Shown here: piece after piece, positions 15,238 through 22,638 of the stretch
Numbering within the stretch: the first letter of the stretch is position 1
Layout of the letters: the number at the start of each line of letters is the position of its first letter
From: Bacteriovoracaceae bacterium
Lineage (GTDB): Bacteria > Bdellovibrionota > Bacteriovoracia > Bacteriovoracales > Bacteriovoracaceae
Assembly: GCA_947461175.1 (NCBI GenBank)
Contig: CANHIY010000006.1
Coordinates: forward strand, 1-48,959
Reading direction: 5' to 3'
Length of the DNA stretch: 48,959 bases
The notes under the pieces: generated by a model
Told to the model about the DNA's origin: nothing
Database searches by the model: none
Seen by the model: the letters and a program-made list of their open reading frames with translations, nothing else
Made by a program: the position numbers and the translations under genes

Positions 15238-15678
15238 CTAGGCAGCACTTAAAAATTCAGTCGGATTTAATAAGTCATGGAGATGGGAATCCTCACCGAT
15301 CCTCAAACCAACAACATAGCAAAAACCCTCAGCATGAGTGATCAGAATTTTTTCTAAATGATCCGGCCAGACCGACCTCAGGACAGAGAGAAGATGGTCA
15401 CTATCATTTTCATCGTCAACAACATGATCCAAAGTACTTTTTTTACCCATGGTCTTCACTGTATCTATGGCAAACACAGACCAGTTAATTGGAATATCAA
15501 GGATTCCAAATGTGGTCCGGAAGCGGAGAATTTGAAGCTGTGGTACAAATTCACCTCGAAAAAACATTAGTCCGTAATCTCTAAGTTTAAGCTCTAAACT
15601 AGAGAGTTCAGCTTCTCCACTTATTTGAAGCTTAAGGGTCTCATCCACTAAAAATGATAAAAAATCTTTTTCTTTCAT
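15238..15678 (-). CDS. Uncharacterised protein
   Basis: A 146-residue protein that I do not recognise. It has no signal peptide, membrane helix, cysteine pair or known motif. The sequence is mixed alpha/beta, with an acidic patch VDDENDSDH near the middle and a strand-rich half (LQILRFRTTFGILDIPINWSV). GAGGA sits 6 bases before the ATG, and an intrinsic terminator lies 24 bases after the stop, so it is a genuine stand-alone gene. It is likely a small cytoplasmic protein, with no function assigned. Confidence 0.7.
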   Translation of the reverse strand: MKEKDFLSFLVDETLKLQISGEAELSSLELKLRDYGLMFFRGEFVPQLQILRFRTTFGILDIPINWSVFAIDTVKTMGKKSTLDHVVDDENDSDHLLSVLRSVWPDHLEKILITHAEGFCYVVGLRIGEDSHLHDLLNPTEFLSAA

Positions 15679-15764
15679 ATAATCCTCATATATTTTTCGG
15701 ATTAAATGGAAATTTTCTTAACATACCCATCTTGGATTAGGTTTTCAGGTCTGATGGATAGATC

Positions 15765-16199
15765 TTAAGGATTTATTGGCTCAAGAGATTCGTGATAGGT
15801 TTTTATGTTACTTACATCAGAGATGAGCCATATTCCGTTTTCATTAACAACTTCGGCAATCTTCTTCACTTCCGTGGCATAGGTTTTCTCGCCATTTTGA
15901 TTAGTATTGTAGGAAATGGAATAAGTTAAAAAGCAGGTATTTTTCTGGCATGACTTTGATAATATTTTAAAGCTTCCCTTATTGATATTTCTTAGGTCAG
16001 AAAATTTCTTAAATTCTTCATCAGAGATATTTTCAAGGCTTTGTTTCATTTTCCCCGTAACTTTTTCAAGTACTAGCTCTCTGGTTACAACGTTTCCAAT
16101 TCGTGTCTCTATAAAATTCTTAAGAACTGATTCTGGTCCTTGATTGTCGTCAACGCAAGAAACAAGTATGAGTAACAGGGGAAGTATCCATTTCATCAT
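15765..16199 (-). CDS. Small lipoprotein of unknown function
   Basis: A 144-residue protein with a short lipoprotein signal MMKWILPLLLILVSC and lipobox LVSC; the modified Cys is residue 15. The residues after it (VDDNQG) put Asp at +3, not +2. The mature part contains ESVLKNFIETRIGN and an alternating beta region (CFLTYSISYN, GIWLISDVSN) like DUF4878/NTF2-like lipoproteins. This is a visual resemblance only. Two further cysteines (SCQKNTC) could form a disulfide. Its ATG overlaps the stop of the PilZ-like gene by 4 bases, so the two are translationally coupled. Confidence 0.8.
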   Translation of the reverse strand: MMKWILPLLLILVSCVDDNQGPESVLKNFIETRIGNVVTRELVLEKVTGKMKQSLENISDEEFKKFSDLRNINKGSFKILSKSCQKNTCFLTYSISYNTNQNGEKTYATEVKKIAEVVNENGIWLISDVSNIKTYHESLEPINP

Positions 16200-16924
16200 C
16201 TTAACCTTTCCGGTTGAAATCCAAGTTCATGAACAATCTCTACAAATTCAGTCCAATTAAAGACATCTAAACTTTTAATGGTTTTGTGAAATTTTATACC
16301 AACTCCGGCCAGATCTGCAGTGGAGGCAACCACTTCCCCTTCCTGAATAAACTCTCTGTCCCTGAAAATAATGATAACTTTTACAAGATCAGGTACTTCT
16401 TGGGGGTTATCAAGTTTAATAAAACAACCTCTTTCATCCCAATTGGATAAGGTACCAAAATAATCCGTAGAACTTGTTTGTATTTTACAAGGAATATCCC
16501 TTAATAAAGGCTTAAATAAATCATTCTTTGTATAATTTGGATTTAAACTTGCCTGACTAAAATAATCACTTAGTAACTGATAGAGGAAATAGGAAATAAC
16601 AACGAAAAAAAACAAGGCAATGACAATAATCTTATTAAACTCCAAAAATAAACCCTCTAAAACTTTAAACGTTACTAAAAAAGTGCAAATTTGAAATAAA
16701 TATTTAGAGAAGCGGTGATGATTCCAGATCATATTTACAGAAATCAAGAGGGTAAGGGCCACATACCAAAATAACTCAGGACTCTTTTTTAAATAAGCAC
16801 CAGAGAATGGAGAAATTTGATGTCGATAAGCATGCTGAATAAAAACGAAAAAAAAGGACAGGATCAGATAAATAACAATATTTCTAATTATTACACCCTT
16901 CTTTCTTACTTTCATTTGTCCCAT
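16196..16924 (-). CDS. Membrane protein with PilZ-like C-terminal domain
   Basis: A 242-residue protein with about four hydrophobic helices (14-31, 50-65, 75-92, 95-116) followed by a C-terminal domain of ~105 residues. That domain reads IPCKIQTSSTDYFGTLSNWDERGCFI, then IIIFRDREFIQEGEVV and GVGIKFH, the layout of PilZ domains. PilZ proteins usually bind cyclic-di-GMP through RxxxR and (D/N)xSxxG. Here the second motif is NWDERG and the first is unclear, so binding may be lost or altered. GAGGA lies 8 bases before the ATG. Divergent from a ferredoxin gene (26 bases apart) and coupled to a lipoprotein gene downstream. Confidence 0.65.
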   Translation of the reverse strand: MGQMKVRKKGVIIRNIVIYLILSFFFVFIQHAYRHQISPFSGAYLKKSPELFWYVALTLLISVNMIWNHHRFSKYLFQICTFLVTFKVLEGLFLEFNKIIVIALFFFVVISYFLYQLLSDYFSQASLNPNYTKNDLFKPLLRDIPCKIQTSSTDYFGTLSNWDERGCFIKLDNPQEVPDLVKVIIIFRDREFIQEGEVVASTADLAGVGIKFHKTIKSLDVFNWTEFVEIVHELGFQPERLR

Positions 16925-16950
16925 ATTACTTTTCCTCTATAATAGGTATT

Positions 16951-17139
16951 ATGAATGAAAAATGCCTGGAAATCTCCACAATTTGCATTTCCTGTGACAA
17001 CTGTCGGCTAATTTGTCCGGAAAATGCCATAGTCACCGATGGAAAGGATTACTATATTGATTCATGGAATTGTACTTTTTGCGGACTCTGCATTGAAACT
17101 TGCCCGGTTGATTGTATAAAGGAAAAAACGGTTATCTAA
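16951..17139 (+). CDS. Small 2x[4Fe-4S] ferredoxin
   Basis: A 62-residue ferredoxin close to the minimal bacterial type, with cluster motifs CISCDNCRLICP and CTFCGLCIETCP. There is one extra Cys near the N-terminus (residue 5) and one after the second motif. It is a soluble low-potential electron carrier. The start shares a 26-base divergent spacer with the PilZ-like gene. The 3' end overlaps the convergent nucleotidyltransferase gene by 8 bases, so transcripts from both sides run into each other. It is the second stand-alone ferredoxin in the window; no oxidoreductase partner is adjacent. Confidence 0.9.
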   Translation: MNEKCLEISTICISCDNCRLICPENAIVTDGKDYYIDSWNCTFCGLCIETCPVDCIKEKTVI

Positions 17140-18085
17140 CAATTTCTGAAAAACCATTCCAGTAAAGTGAGACTGCCTCATTTTTCTTCTCTGGTACTCC
17201 ACTTAAGAGGATAGCTGGTCCCAAACAATCAGAGTAAGCATCCTGGTTTAAATTGATCACACCATGGGTATTAGAATGATAACTTAATTTATTCAGGTCA
17301 ATTTTCCACGTTTTTAGTGCTTTTTCCTGAACAAGAAACCGCAGAAAAGGATGCGTGGCCCGGTTCTTATATGTCTTTATAATGTGAAACATTGTTTCCC
17401 AATATCTTTTAACCGTTCCAAAATCCCAGTATTCAACATTTTCCAGCAAAACGGCAGGTATGTTTTTTTTGTTGAAGGGACAAACTGAATCAAAGAAGTT
17501 GCTCACACCTTCAACTCTATCTAAACGATTTAGGTCAATGATTGAGATACCGGTGTAAGTTTCAACTTTTTGATCTGGAATTAGATCCTTATTCTTTGTA
17601 ATCCCTTTTACATAACGATCCTCACTAATCTCAAGTGCATTGTATCCAAGGGAAGCATTTACCCAATAGGTAAAAAGAAGTGCGTGATGATGCTTAAGAG
17701 GAGTGAGAATTTTGTCGAGTTCATTTTTTCTTAGATAAAAAAATTGATCCCCGTTTAAAATTAAAACTTTCCCTCGATAGTTGATCTCTTTTTGAGACGC
17801 TAAATTATGGATGGCACCTCCGATATCCAAAATGACAGGTTCTTCCCACAAAAAGGTCACATCCTTAAAGGCTGTTAACTTATGACAGTACTCAAATATT
17901 TCATTCCCCATGTAATGAAGATTTATATAGATCTTTTGGATACCAAGACTCTTCGCATAGGCAACCTGTAGCTCCAAGAGGCTTTTTTCAAAGACAGGCC
18001 AGAGAATTTTCGGAAGTTTTTGTCCAATAACTCCCATTCTGGTACCAAAACCAGCCGCAAGAATCAGACAGTAATCAATTTGCAT
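17132..18085 (-). CDS. MurU-like sugar-1-phosphate nucleotidyltransferase
   Basis: A 317-residue nucleotidyltransferase. It starts with the G-x-G-T-R-M signature LILAAGFGTRMG (residues 7-18) and a Lys-Pro equivalent (KLPKILWPV). It then has ILNGDQFFYL, the nucleotide-Mg aspartate region, and WDFGTVKRYWE near residue 230. MurU makes UDP-MurNAc from MurNAc-1-phosphate. The upstream overlapping gene (11 bases) is AmgK-like, the kinase that supplies that substrate, which supports this role over other sugar nucleotidyltransferases. The protein is ~80 residues longer than typical MurU, with an unassigned C-terminal tail. Confidence 0.75.
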   Translation of the reverse strand: MQIDYCLILAAGFGTRMGVIGQKLPKILWPVFEKSLLELQVAYAKSLGIQKIYINLHYMGNEIFEYCHKLTAFKDVTFLWEEPVILDIGGAIHNLASQKEINYRGKVLILNGDQFFYLRKNELDKILTPLKHHHALLFTYWVNASLGYNALEISEDRYVKGITKNKDLIPDQKVETYTGISIIDLNRLDRVEGVSNFFDSVCPFNKKNIPAVLLENVEYWDFGTVKRYWETMFHIIKTYKNRATHPFLRFLVQEKALKTWKIDLNKLSYHSNTHGVINLNQDAYSDCLGPAILLSGVPEKKNEAVSLYWNGFSEIVR

Positions 18086-19106
18086 AATAGTGTTGAAAAA
18101 GTTTTTTCTTTAGTTCTCTATACTTGTGTTTATTCATCATAACCCTTCGAATCTTCTCCATAGCGAATCCAATATACTTTAAATACCTTTCGTCTTTTCT
18201 CCAGTTGTAGATATAACAAAAACTTCCAACTGCTTTAAAAACTCTTTGAATGAGCATGTCGTCATAGAGCTCTAAAAATTGCTCGTAACTCTCTTGACCA
18301 TGAATTGAAGGGCAAAGGTTTTCGAAATAATACTTTTTTAACTCATTCCTGCTCACTTCACTAAGATCATAATAGCAATCCTCAAGGAGTGAAACGAGGT
18401 CATATTGAGGTATCCCCCAGCGGGCATCCTGAAAGTCTATGAAGTAGTACTGGTTATTCTTAATCATAATGTTACGAGAATGAAAATCCCTGTGCGTGAT
18501 AACCATTTTCTGTGCGGAGAGACGCTTCATGATAGGGTCAAAAAGTAGTTCTAATTCACCAATAAGTTCTTCATCCATATTTTTGTTAAAAAAATTCATG
18601 AAATACTTAAATGTAAAGCGTGTCTCATCCATAAATTTTTGATAATCAAATCTGTACTGAAAGAGATTTTCATTATCGATCGACTGCTCCGGGATTCGAT
18701 GGAGTTCTAAAAGTTGGTCGATAATTTTTTTATAGATTTCAAATTCATCCGAAGAAGATGTTATTGTGCCAAGACGATGCAAGAGAGTTTCATTACCTAA
18801 ATCCTCCTGTAGAGAATATCCTCGAGGTAAGTTATGATCGAGTATTTTGGGAACTCTAATCGAATGAGTGGCAAAAAAATGCTGAACTGACAAGAATGGA
18901 TGTTTTAAAAAGTCATCATCGAATGGATTATCAAGACAAACAACATAACTATCTTTATCAGTAAAAATTCGATAATATCTTCTGGTGGATGCATCACCGG
19001 TTAATTTATCAATTTCTTCAAGTTTTTCATTTTTAAGAACTTCCTTTTCTTGTGTTTTATTAAAGAGTTCTTCTATAAAAAACCTTTCTGTTTGTTCCGG
19101 TTTCAT
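18075..19106 (-). CDS. AmgK-like anomeric MurNAc/GlcNAc kinase
   Basis: A 343-residue kinase of the aminoglycoside phosphotransferase fold. GDASTRRYYR at 37-46 is the AmgK hallmark (GDASxRRYFR). THRDFHSRNIM holds the catalytic Asp (HxDxxxxN), and YFIDFQDARWGIPQYDL the Mg-binding Asp. AmgK phosphorylates C1 of MurNAc or GlcNAc, letting cells reuse peptidoglycan sugars without the MurQ etherase route. It overlaps the nucleotidyltransferase by 11 bases and the upstream M48-like gene by 4 (ATGA), so the three form one translational unit. For a wall-digesting predator this would be a direct route to UDP-MurNAc; that link is inference. Confidence 0.82.
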   Translation of the reverse strand: MKPEQTERFFIEELFNKTQEKEVLKNEKLEEIDKLTGDASTRRYYRIFTDKDSYVVCLDNPFDDDFLKHPFLSVQHFFATHSIRVPKILDHNLPRGYSLQEDLGNETLLHRLGTITSSSDEFEIYKKIIDQLLELHRIPEQSIDNENLFQYRFDYQKFMDETRFTFKYFMNFFNKNMDEELIGELELLFDPIMKRLSAQKMVITHRDFHSRNIMIKNNQYYFIDFQDARWGIPQYDLVSLLEDCYYDLSEVSRNELKKYYFENLCPSIHGQESYEQFLELYDDMLIQRVFKAVGSFCYIYNWRKDERYLKYIGFAMEKIRRVMMNKHKYRELKKKLFQHYYAN

Positions 19107-19957
19107 AAATTCTTATCCCTGATGCTATTAATAAAAGCGTAAAAACTTTTGCTGGAATTTTTTCTTAAGGCTATTTCATCTCCATCTGAAGCATTTTTAA
19201 TGAGGAAGGCTTTAAATAAAAATTCTTCTCTGTTAATCAAATTCACATCTCCAACCTGCAGTATAAAATCCGCCGTATTTCTGTTTTGGGTTTGTAGCCA
19301 AGACAAATAATATTCTCCATCATATCCACTTCTTATTGTAAGGTAATGGGCCCATTTGTGAACCTCTACTTTTTCTTCAATATTTAGCCTCCCAAGACTC
19401 AGCAACCTCTCTAGTGTAATAAACCCAATAGGTATAATAAGTTGCTTGGGATAAAGTAAATTTTCACTCCTGACCATTTCATAGGACAAAATACTTACCA
19501 ACATGCTTTCATGCTTTATGTATTTAGAAATGAGCCCTGAAGATAAGTAAATATCTCCCTTAGGTAAGGAAAAATGTATCGGAGCTGCATAGTCAAGAAT
19601 AGTGACTTTGGCTTCTCTTAGGTTTTTAAAAAAAATTTCATTTTTTGCAATAATTTCTGCCGTTAAATTTTTTAAGTATCCATCTGAGGTACGATTTATG
19701 ACAACTTTTACGTTTGGAGTTGAAAGGAAGGATTGACTCAGTGATGCCAGATGATCTGAAAAATCAGCTTGAGTTATGCTTTCAAATTTCCCTTTGTAAA
19801 GATACTGCGTCTTAGATGTGCCTGGAACAATGATACTCCCGCAGGAATTTCCAAGAATCATAAAAAAACATAAATAACAAACCCTCGCTATGAGCGAGGG
19901 TTTTAAAAGTGAAATGATATCTTTATAATTAAAGTTGATTAGCGACTTCACGACCAC
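19103..19957 (-). CDS. M48-like envelope protein without the HExxH zinc site
   Basis: Up to 284 residues. The order of M48 (BepA/LoiP-like) blocks is kept: APIHFSLPKGDIYLSSGL stands for the NAFALPGG..GL block, and then HESMLVSILSYEMVRSE. The expected HExxH therefore reads YEMVR (159-163), losing both His. EKVEVHKWAHYL near 195-206 replaces the ExEAD third-ligand region. It is probably a non-catalytic homolog. An N-terminal hydrophobic run with GNSC (C39) may be a lipobox, but it is atypical. The start is uncertain: GTG at 19957 lies inside the LysM gene and is followed by a terminator-like hairpin; ATG at 19861 gives a very short leader. It overlaps the amgK-like gene by 4 bases. Confidence 0.58.
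   Translation of the reverse strand: MVVKSLINFNYKDIISLLKPSLIARVCYLCFFMILGNSCGSIIVPGTSKTQYLYKGKFESITQADFSDHLASLSQSFLSTPNVKVVINRTSDGYLKNLTAEIIAKNEIFFKNLREAKVTILDYAAPIHFSLPKGDIYLSSGLISKYIKHESMLVSILSYEMVRSENLLYPKQLIIPIGFITLERLLSLGRLNIEEKVEVHKWAHYLTIRSGYDGEYYLSWLQTQNRNTADFILQVGDVNLINREEFLFKAFLIKNASDGDEIALRKNSSKSFYAFINSIRDKNL
19879..19903 (-). terminator. Terminator-like hairpin after the LysM gene, inside the 5' end of the next frame
   Basis: AAACCCTCGCT and AGCGAGGGTTT form a perfect 11-base-pair stem with a 3-base loop, followed on the minus strand by a T-rich run. It lies 26 bases after the stop of the LysM gene. It also falls within codons 19-27 of the longest frame of the M48-like gene, so it could act as an attenuator. 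Confidence 0.75.
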
Positions 19958-20600
19958 TTTCTAAGTAATAAATTGTAAATCCAGCATATATCTTATTTGG
20001 ATCTTTGATAAGAGGACGATTATTTTCCCACAATAGTTTCCATTTCGATGTCGTTGTATATACCTCTTTTGATATTGAACCAAGAGTATCACCTGTTTTA
20101 ATAAGATAAGGATTCCCTTGTGGGTTCCAAACAAATTCTTCGGCAGGAGCGATATAATTTAATACCATGCCAGATTTAACGGTAGAATTTCCTTTTAGGG
20201 AGCCCGTATTCACATTCGCAATATCTTTCCAGCGGCGGTAATCACCGTAAATCTTAAAAGCAATCATCATCAGGGTTTCATTTTTTTGTACTGTATACTG
20301 TTTTTCAGTACCGTTTTCACTTGAAATAGCAGGCGATGTATTCTCAAGAGAAGATTCTTGCACCAGGGGTTCATTGTTGTTTACTACAACTTCCTCGGTG
20401 TTCTCATTGGGAGTAGCTTCAGATGTTCCTTCTTCCGGAGAATCTTCCACAACAGTCTCCTCTGAAGGATTTTCAGCAAATTCATCCGTGCTGGATAATT
20501 CTATCTGAGGCGTTTCTTCATCAACTTTTTGAGCTGACTTAGATCCAGAACAAGCTACTGTGGTTAAAGCTATTAAAACCAACCATGGCGTAAGTTTCAT
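19929..20600 (-). CDS. LysM-domain lipoprotein
   Basis: A 223-residue lipoprotein. The signal peptide ends in lipobox TVAC followed by SGSKSAQ, which suggests outer-membrane sorting. An acidic, low-complexity Glu/Ser/Thr/Asn stretch of ~75 residues follows. Then come two LysM modules: YTVQKNETLMMIAFKIYGD..W..I and YLIKTGDTLGSISKEVY..W..LW. LysM binds peptidoglycan GlcNAc, so the protein likely ties the membrane to the wall. The preferred start is ATG at 20600, with GGGAG 5 bases upstream; the GTG two codons earlier overlaps the SD. It ends just before a hairpin terminator, then the amgK/murU cluster. Confidence 0.9.
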   Translation of the reverse strand: MKLTPWLVLIALTTVACSGSKSAQKVDEETPQIELSSTDEFAENPSEETVVEDSPEEGTSEATPNENTEEVVVNNNEPLVQESSLENTSPAISSENGTEKQYTVQKNETLMMIAFKIYGDYRRWKDIANVNTGSLKGNSTVKSGMVLNYIAPAEEFVWNPQGNPYLIKTGDTLGSISKEVYTTTSKWKLLWENNRPLIKDPNKIYAGFTIYYLESGREVANQL

Positions 20601-20701
20601 TTTCACTCCCTGAAAATTAATACAATAGTTAGATTTTATGTTAGGAAATCAGAAAAAAAAGATCGGTAAAAATTTCTATACTAATAGGACTTGGAATTTG
20701 A

Positions 20702-21376
20702 TCAAAAATAAAAAAACATGTCCTTTTGATCAATTGAATCCCATATTTTCTTAACCAGTCGATCAAAATGCTCTTCATTATCCAAAAAATCCAACTCATC
20801 TGTATCAACAATAAGTGACTTACCCAGATCGTACCCTTTATACCACTCATCATAATAGTTGTTTAAACTTTTCAGGTATTCAAGTGGGATGGCCTGTTCA
20901 TAACCTCTACCCCTTAACTTGATCCTTTCCTGAAGTTTAGGGATTGATCGTTTTAAAAATATCATCAAGGTAGGAGGACTCAAATACTGGATCATGGATT
21001 CATACAAGCTTCGATAATTTTCATAATCTCGTTTATCTAATTTCCCTTGGTCGTAGAGGGAGCGAGCAAATATATTTGCGTCCTCGTAAATGGACCTGTC
21101 TTGAATAGAACTGGCAGTTAAACTTTCGATTTGCTTGTGGGTATTGAATCGGTGAGTGAGAAAGTAAACTTGAAGTGGGAATGACCATCGACTCATATCA
21201 GAATAGAAATCGGCCAGGTATGGATTGTCCTGAACAGATTCGAAATGGGGTTTCCACCCAAGTTTTTCAGATAATTTTTTTGTAAGTGTTGTCTTTCCAC
21301 TCCCAATATTACCAGCCACCACCACAAACATAGGGTTCGTGGCACTCGTTAAGCGCTGATAGGCCATATCTGACAT
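20702..21376 (-). CDS. Deoxynucleoside kinase (dAdo/dCyd/dGuo type)
   Basis: A 224-residue P-loop kinase that phosphorylates deoxynucleosides for salvage. Walker A is VVVAGNIGSGKTTL. ESVQDNPYLADFY holds the base/sugar-binding Glu, IQDRSIYED is the DRS/ERS motif with catalytic residues, and the LRGRGYEQ lid loop follows. The length fits bacterial dNKs. The frame runs 7 codons further up, but ATG at 21376 has AGGAG exactly 6 bases before it. Salvage of deoxynucleosides would suit an organism that degrades prey DNA; that is inference. It is a single-gene unit, divergent from the barrel protein gene at 21507. Confidence 0.92.
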   Translation of the reverse strand: MSDMAYQRLTSATNPMFVVVAGNIGSGKTTLTKKLSEKLGWKPHFESVQDNPYLADFYSDMSRWSFPLQVYFLTHRFNTHKQIESLTASSIQDRSIYEDANIFARSLYDQGKLDKRDYENYRSLYESMIQYLSPPTLMIFLKRSIPKLQERIKLRGRGYEQAIPLEYLKSLNNYYDEWYKGYDLGKSLIVDTDELDFLDNEEHFDRLVKKIWDSIDQKDMFFYF

Positions 21377-21433
21377 GAAGTTCTCCTGAATTTGCATCTT
21401 AAAAGCCTAGTATGAATGAAGCAAGAAATCTTG

Positions 21434-21483
21434 ACCCAATTAATCAATTTATAAAAAAAAACTGAGCGTTTACGTAATTGGGT
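21434..21483. repeat. Inverted repeat in a divergent promoter region
   Basis: ACCCAATTA (21434-21442) and TAATTGGGT (21475-21483) are perfect 9-base inverted arms, 32 bases apart. They lie in the spacer between the divergent deoxynucleoside kinase and barrel genes. The spacing suits a looped operator or a protein dimer; a promoter-like TTGACC overlaps the first arm. Confidence 0.4.
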
Positions 21484-21506
21484 TAATTACTTAAAATTAA
21501 CTTCTC

Positions 21507-22487
21507 ATGAGATTTTGCGGTTTATTTTTTACATTTATCATCATTTGCCATCTGTCGGTCAGTTGGGGTCAGTCCCTAGTGGAAGAAGCTAACTTAAATC
21601 AGAATGAGAACCAATCTCAGAGCCCCTTTGAAGAAACAATAAAAATTATTTCAAATTCTAAGAAAATTTTTATCCTCACAAACACTAACCAAAAACTTGG
21701 TACCGGTGATTTCATTTCATTGGCCCTCCAAGATAAACTTGCGGCCCGGGCCCTGGTGGCAAAAACCTATCAGGACAGAGTGGGGATAAAAATTCTTAAA
21801 ATTTACTCCCTAACTCAGTGGGGAAAATTACGTCGTGGTCAACCTGTACTTATAGTTAAAGGTGATGATTCACAATTTGAAAAAAAACCCGAAGAAAAAA
21901 AAACAGAACCAGAGGAAGTTCCAAAGATCAAATCTGAAGAAGATTTATTTAATGATAAGGTTGTTGTGGAAGATGAAATTGGTGACTTTGATGAATCAAA
22001 GAACCGCCATATTAAACCTGATAACATTGTCGCTGTCTCAGGAGCATTCTACGATGCACCGGAAATTGAATCCAAAGGTGGTACTGCAAGAACAAATGAA
22101 TTTGGGATCTCTTGGGCGTATCAATTTTCAGATAATTTTTTTCTAGAGGCCCTATATGGTCGTGCCCTTTTGGATAATTATCCAGGTGACGGAACACAGA
22201 CGCTAGTGAATCACTTAACTGCACGCTTAAAATTTAACATTCCTGGCCCCCTTTATACCTTCTTCATGCCCTATGCAGGATTTCATTCTTATACTGTATC
22301 AAGTCCCGACGCTGGTAAAACCAATAACAATGTTATCAATCAAGAGGAATTAGACACTATTGATGGTTTAAAAAAATCTGGACCCGTTTTTGGTCTAACG
22401 GTGATGAGAAGGCTCGTGCCCGGATGGTTTATTAAAGCAGATATAGGTAATGACATCATCAATATAGGATTTGCCATTGAATTTTAA
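21507..22487 (+). CDS. Exported protein with C-terminal outer membrane beta-barrel
   Basis: A 326-residue protein. A Sec signal peptide (about 1-21, ending SWGQ) is followed by a small beta domain (about 40-115, with VLIVKGDD), a charged Lys/Glu/Pro linker (about 116-150), and a barrel-like region that ends in Phe (NIGFAIEF), a usual outer-membrane sorting end. Strands such as FGISWAYQFSDNFFLEALYG are typical of small barrels. The family is not recognised. It is first in a run of tightly packed genes: a small lipoprotein overlaps its 3' end and folK follows. No clear SD precedes the ATG. Confidence 0.72.
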   Translation: MRFCGLFFTFIIICHLSVSWGQSLVEEANLNQNENQSQSPFEETIKIISNSKKIFILTNTNQKLGTGDFISLALQDKLAARALVAKTYQDRVGIKILKIYSLTQWGKLRRGQPVLIVKGDDSQFEKKPEEKKTEPEEVPKIKSEEDLFNDKVVVEDEIGDFDESKNRHIKPDNIVAVSGAFYDAPEIESKGGTARTNEFGISWAYQFSDNFFLEALYGRALLDNYPGDGTQTLVNHLTARLKFNIPGPLYTFFMPYAGFHSYTVSSPDAGKTNNNVINQEELDTIDGLKKSGPVFGLTVMRRLVPGWFIKADIGNDIINIGFAIEF

Positions 22488-22638
22488 GATATTTATTCTT
22501 TTTACTCTTCTCTGGGGCTGTGGTGTAAAAGGCGATCCCGCTTCACCTAAAACAGAAAAACTTCCTTCTTTAATGGATAATTATCAGGATATCAAAATAG
22601 ACAAAACATTTGATGAAACTAAAAAGATGAAACGCTAA
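22477..22638 (+). CDS. 53-residue lipoprotein, possibly LptM/YifL-like
   Basis: A short frame that starts at TTG 22477, with AGGA 7 bases upstream, inside the end of the barrel gene. It stops with TAATG overlapping the folK ATG. The peptide begins MNFKIFILFTLLWGCGVKGD: a compact signal, lipobox LWGC and lipidation at C15. The residues GCGVKG match the start of mature LptM/YifL (GCGLKGPL), a small lipoprotein that aids LptD assembly in enterobacteria. The resemblance is only six residues, so the LptM link is tentative, but the lipoprotein reading is strong. The mature tail is hydrophilic and Lys-rich. Confidence 0.75.
   Translation: MNFKIFILFTLLWGCGVKGDPASPKTEKLPSLMDNYQDIKIDKTFDETKKMKR

Noticed and set aside
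21351-21375. GTGGCACTCGTTAAGC as a -24/-12 element
   Set aside because: The -12 part does not match TTGC, and it lies inside the deoxynucleoside kinase gene.
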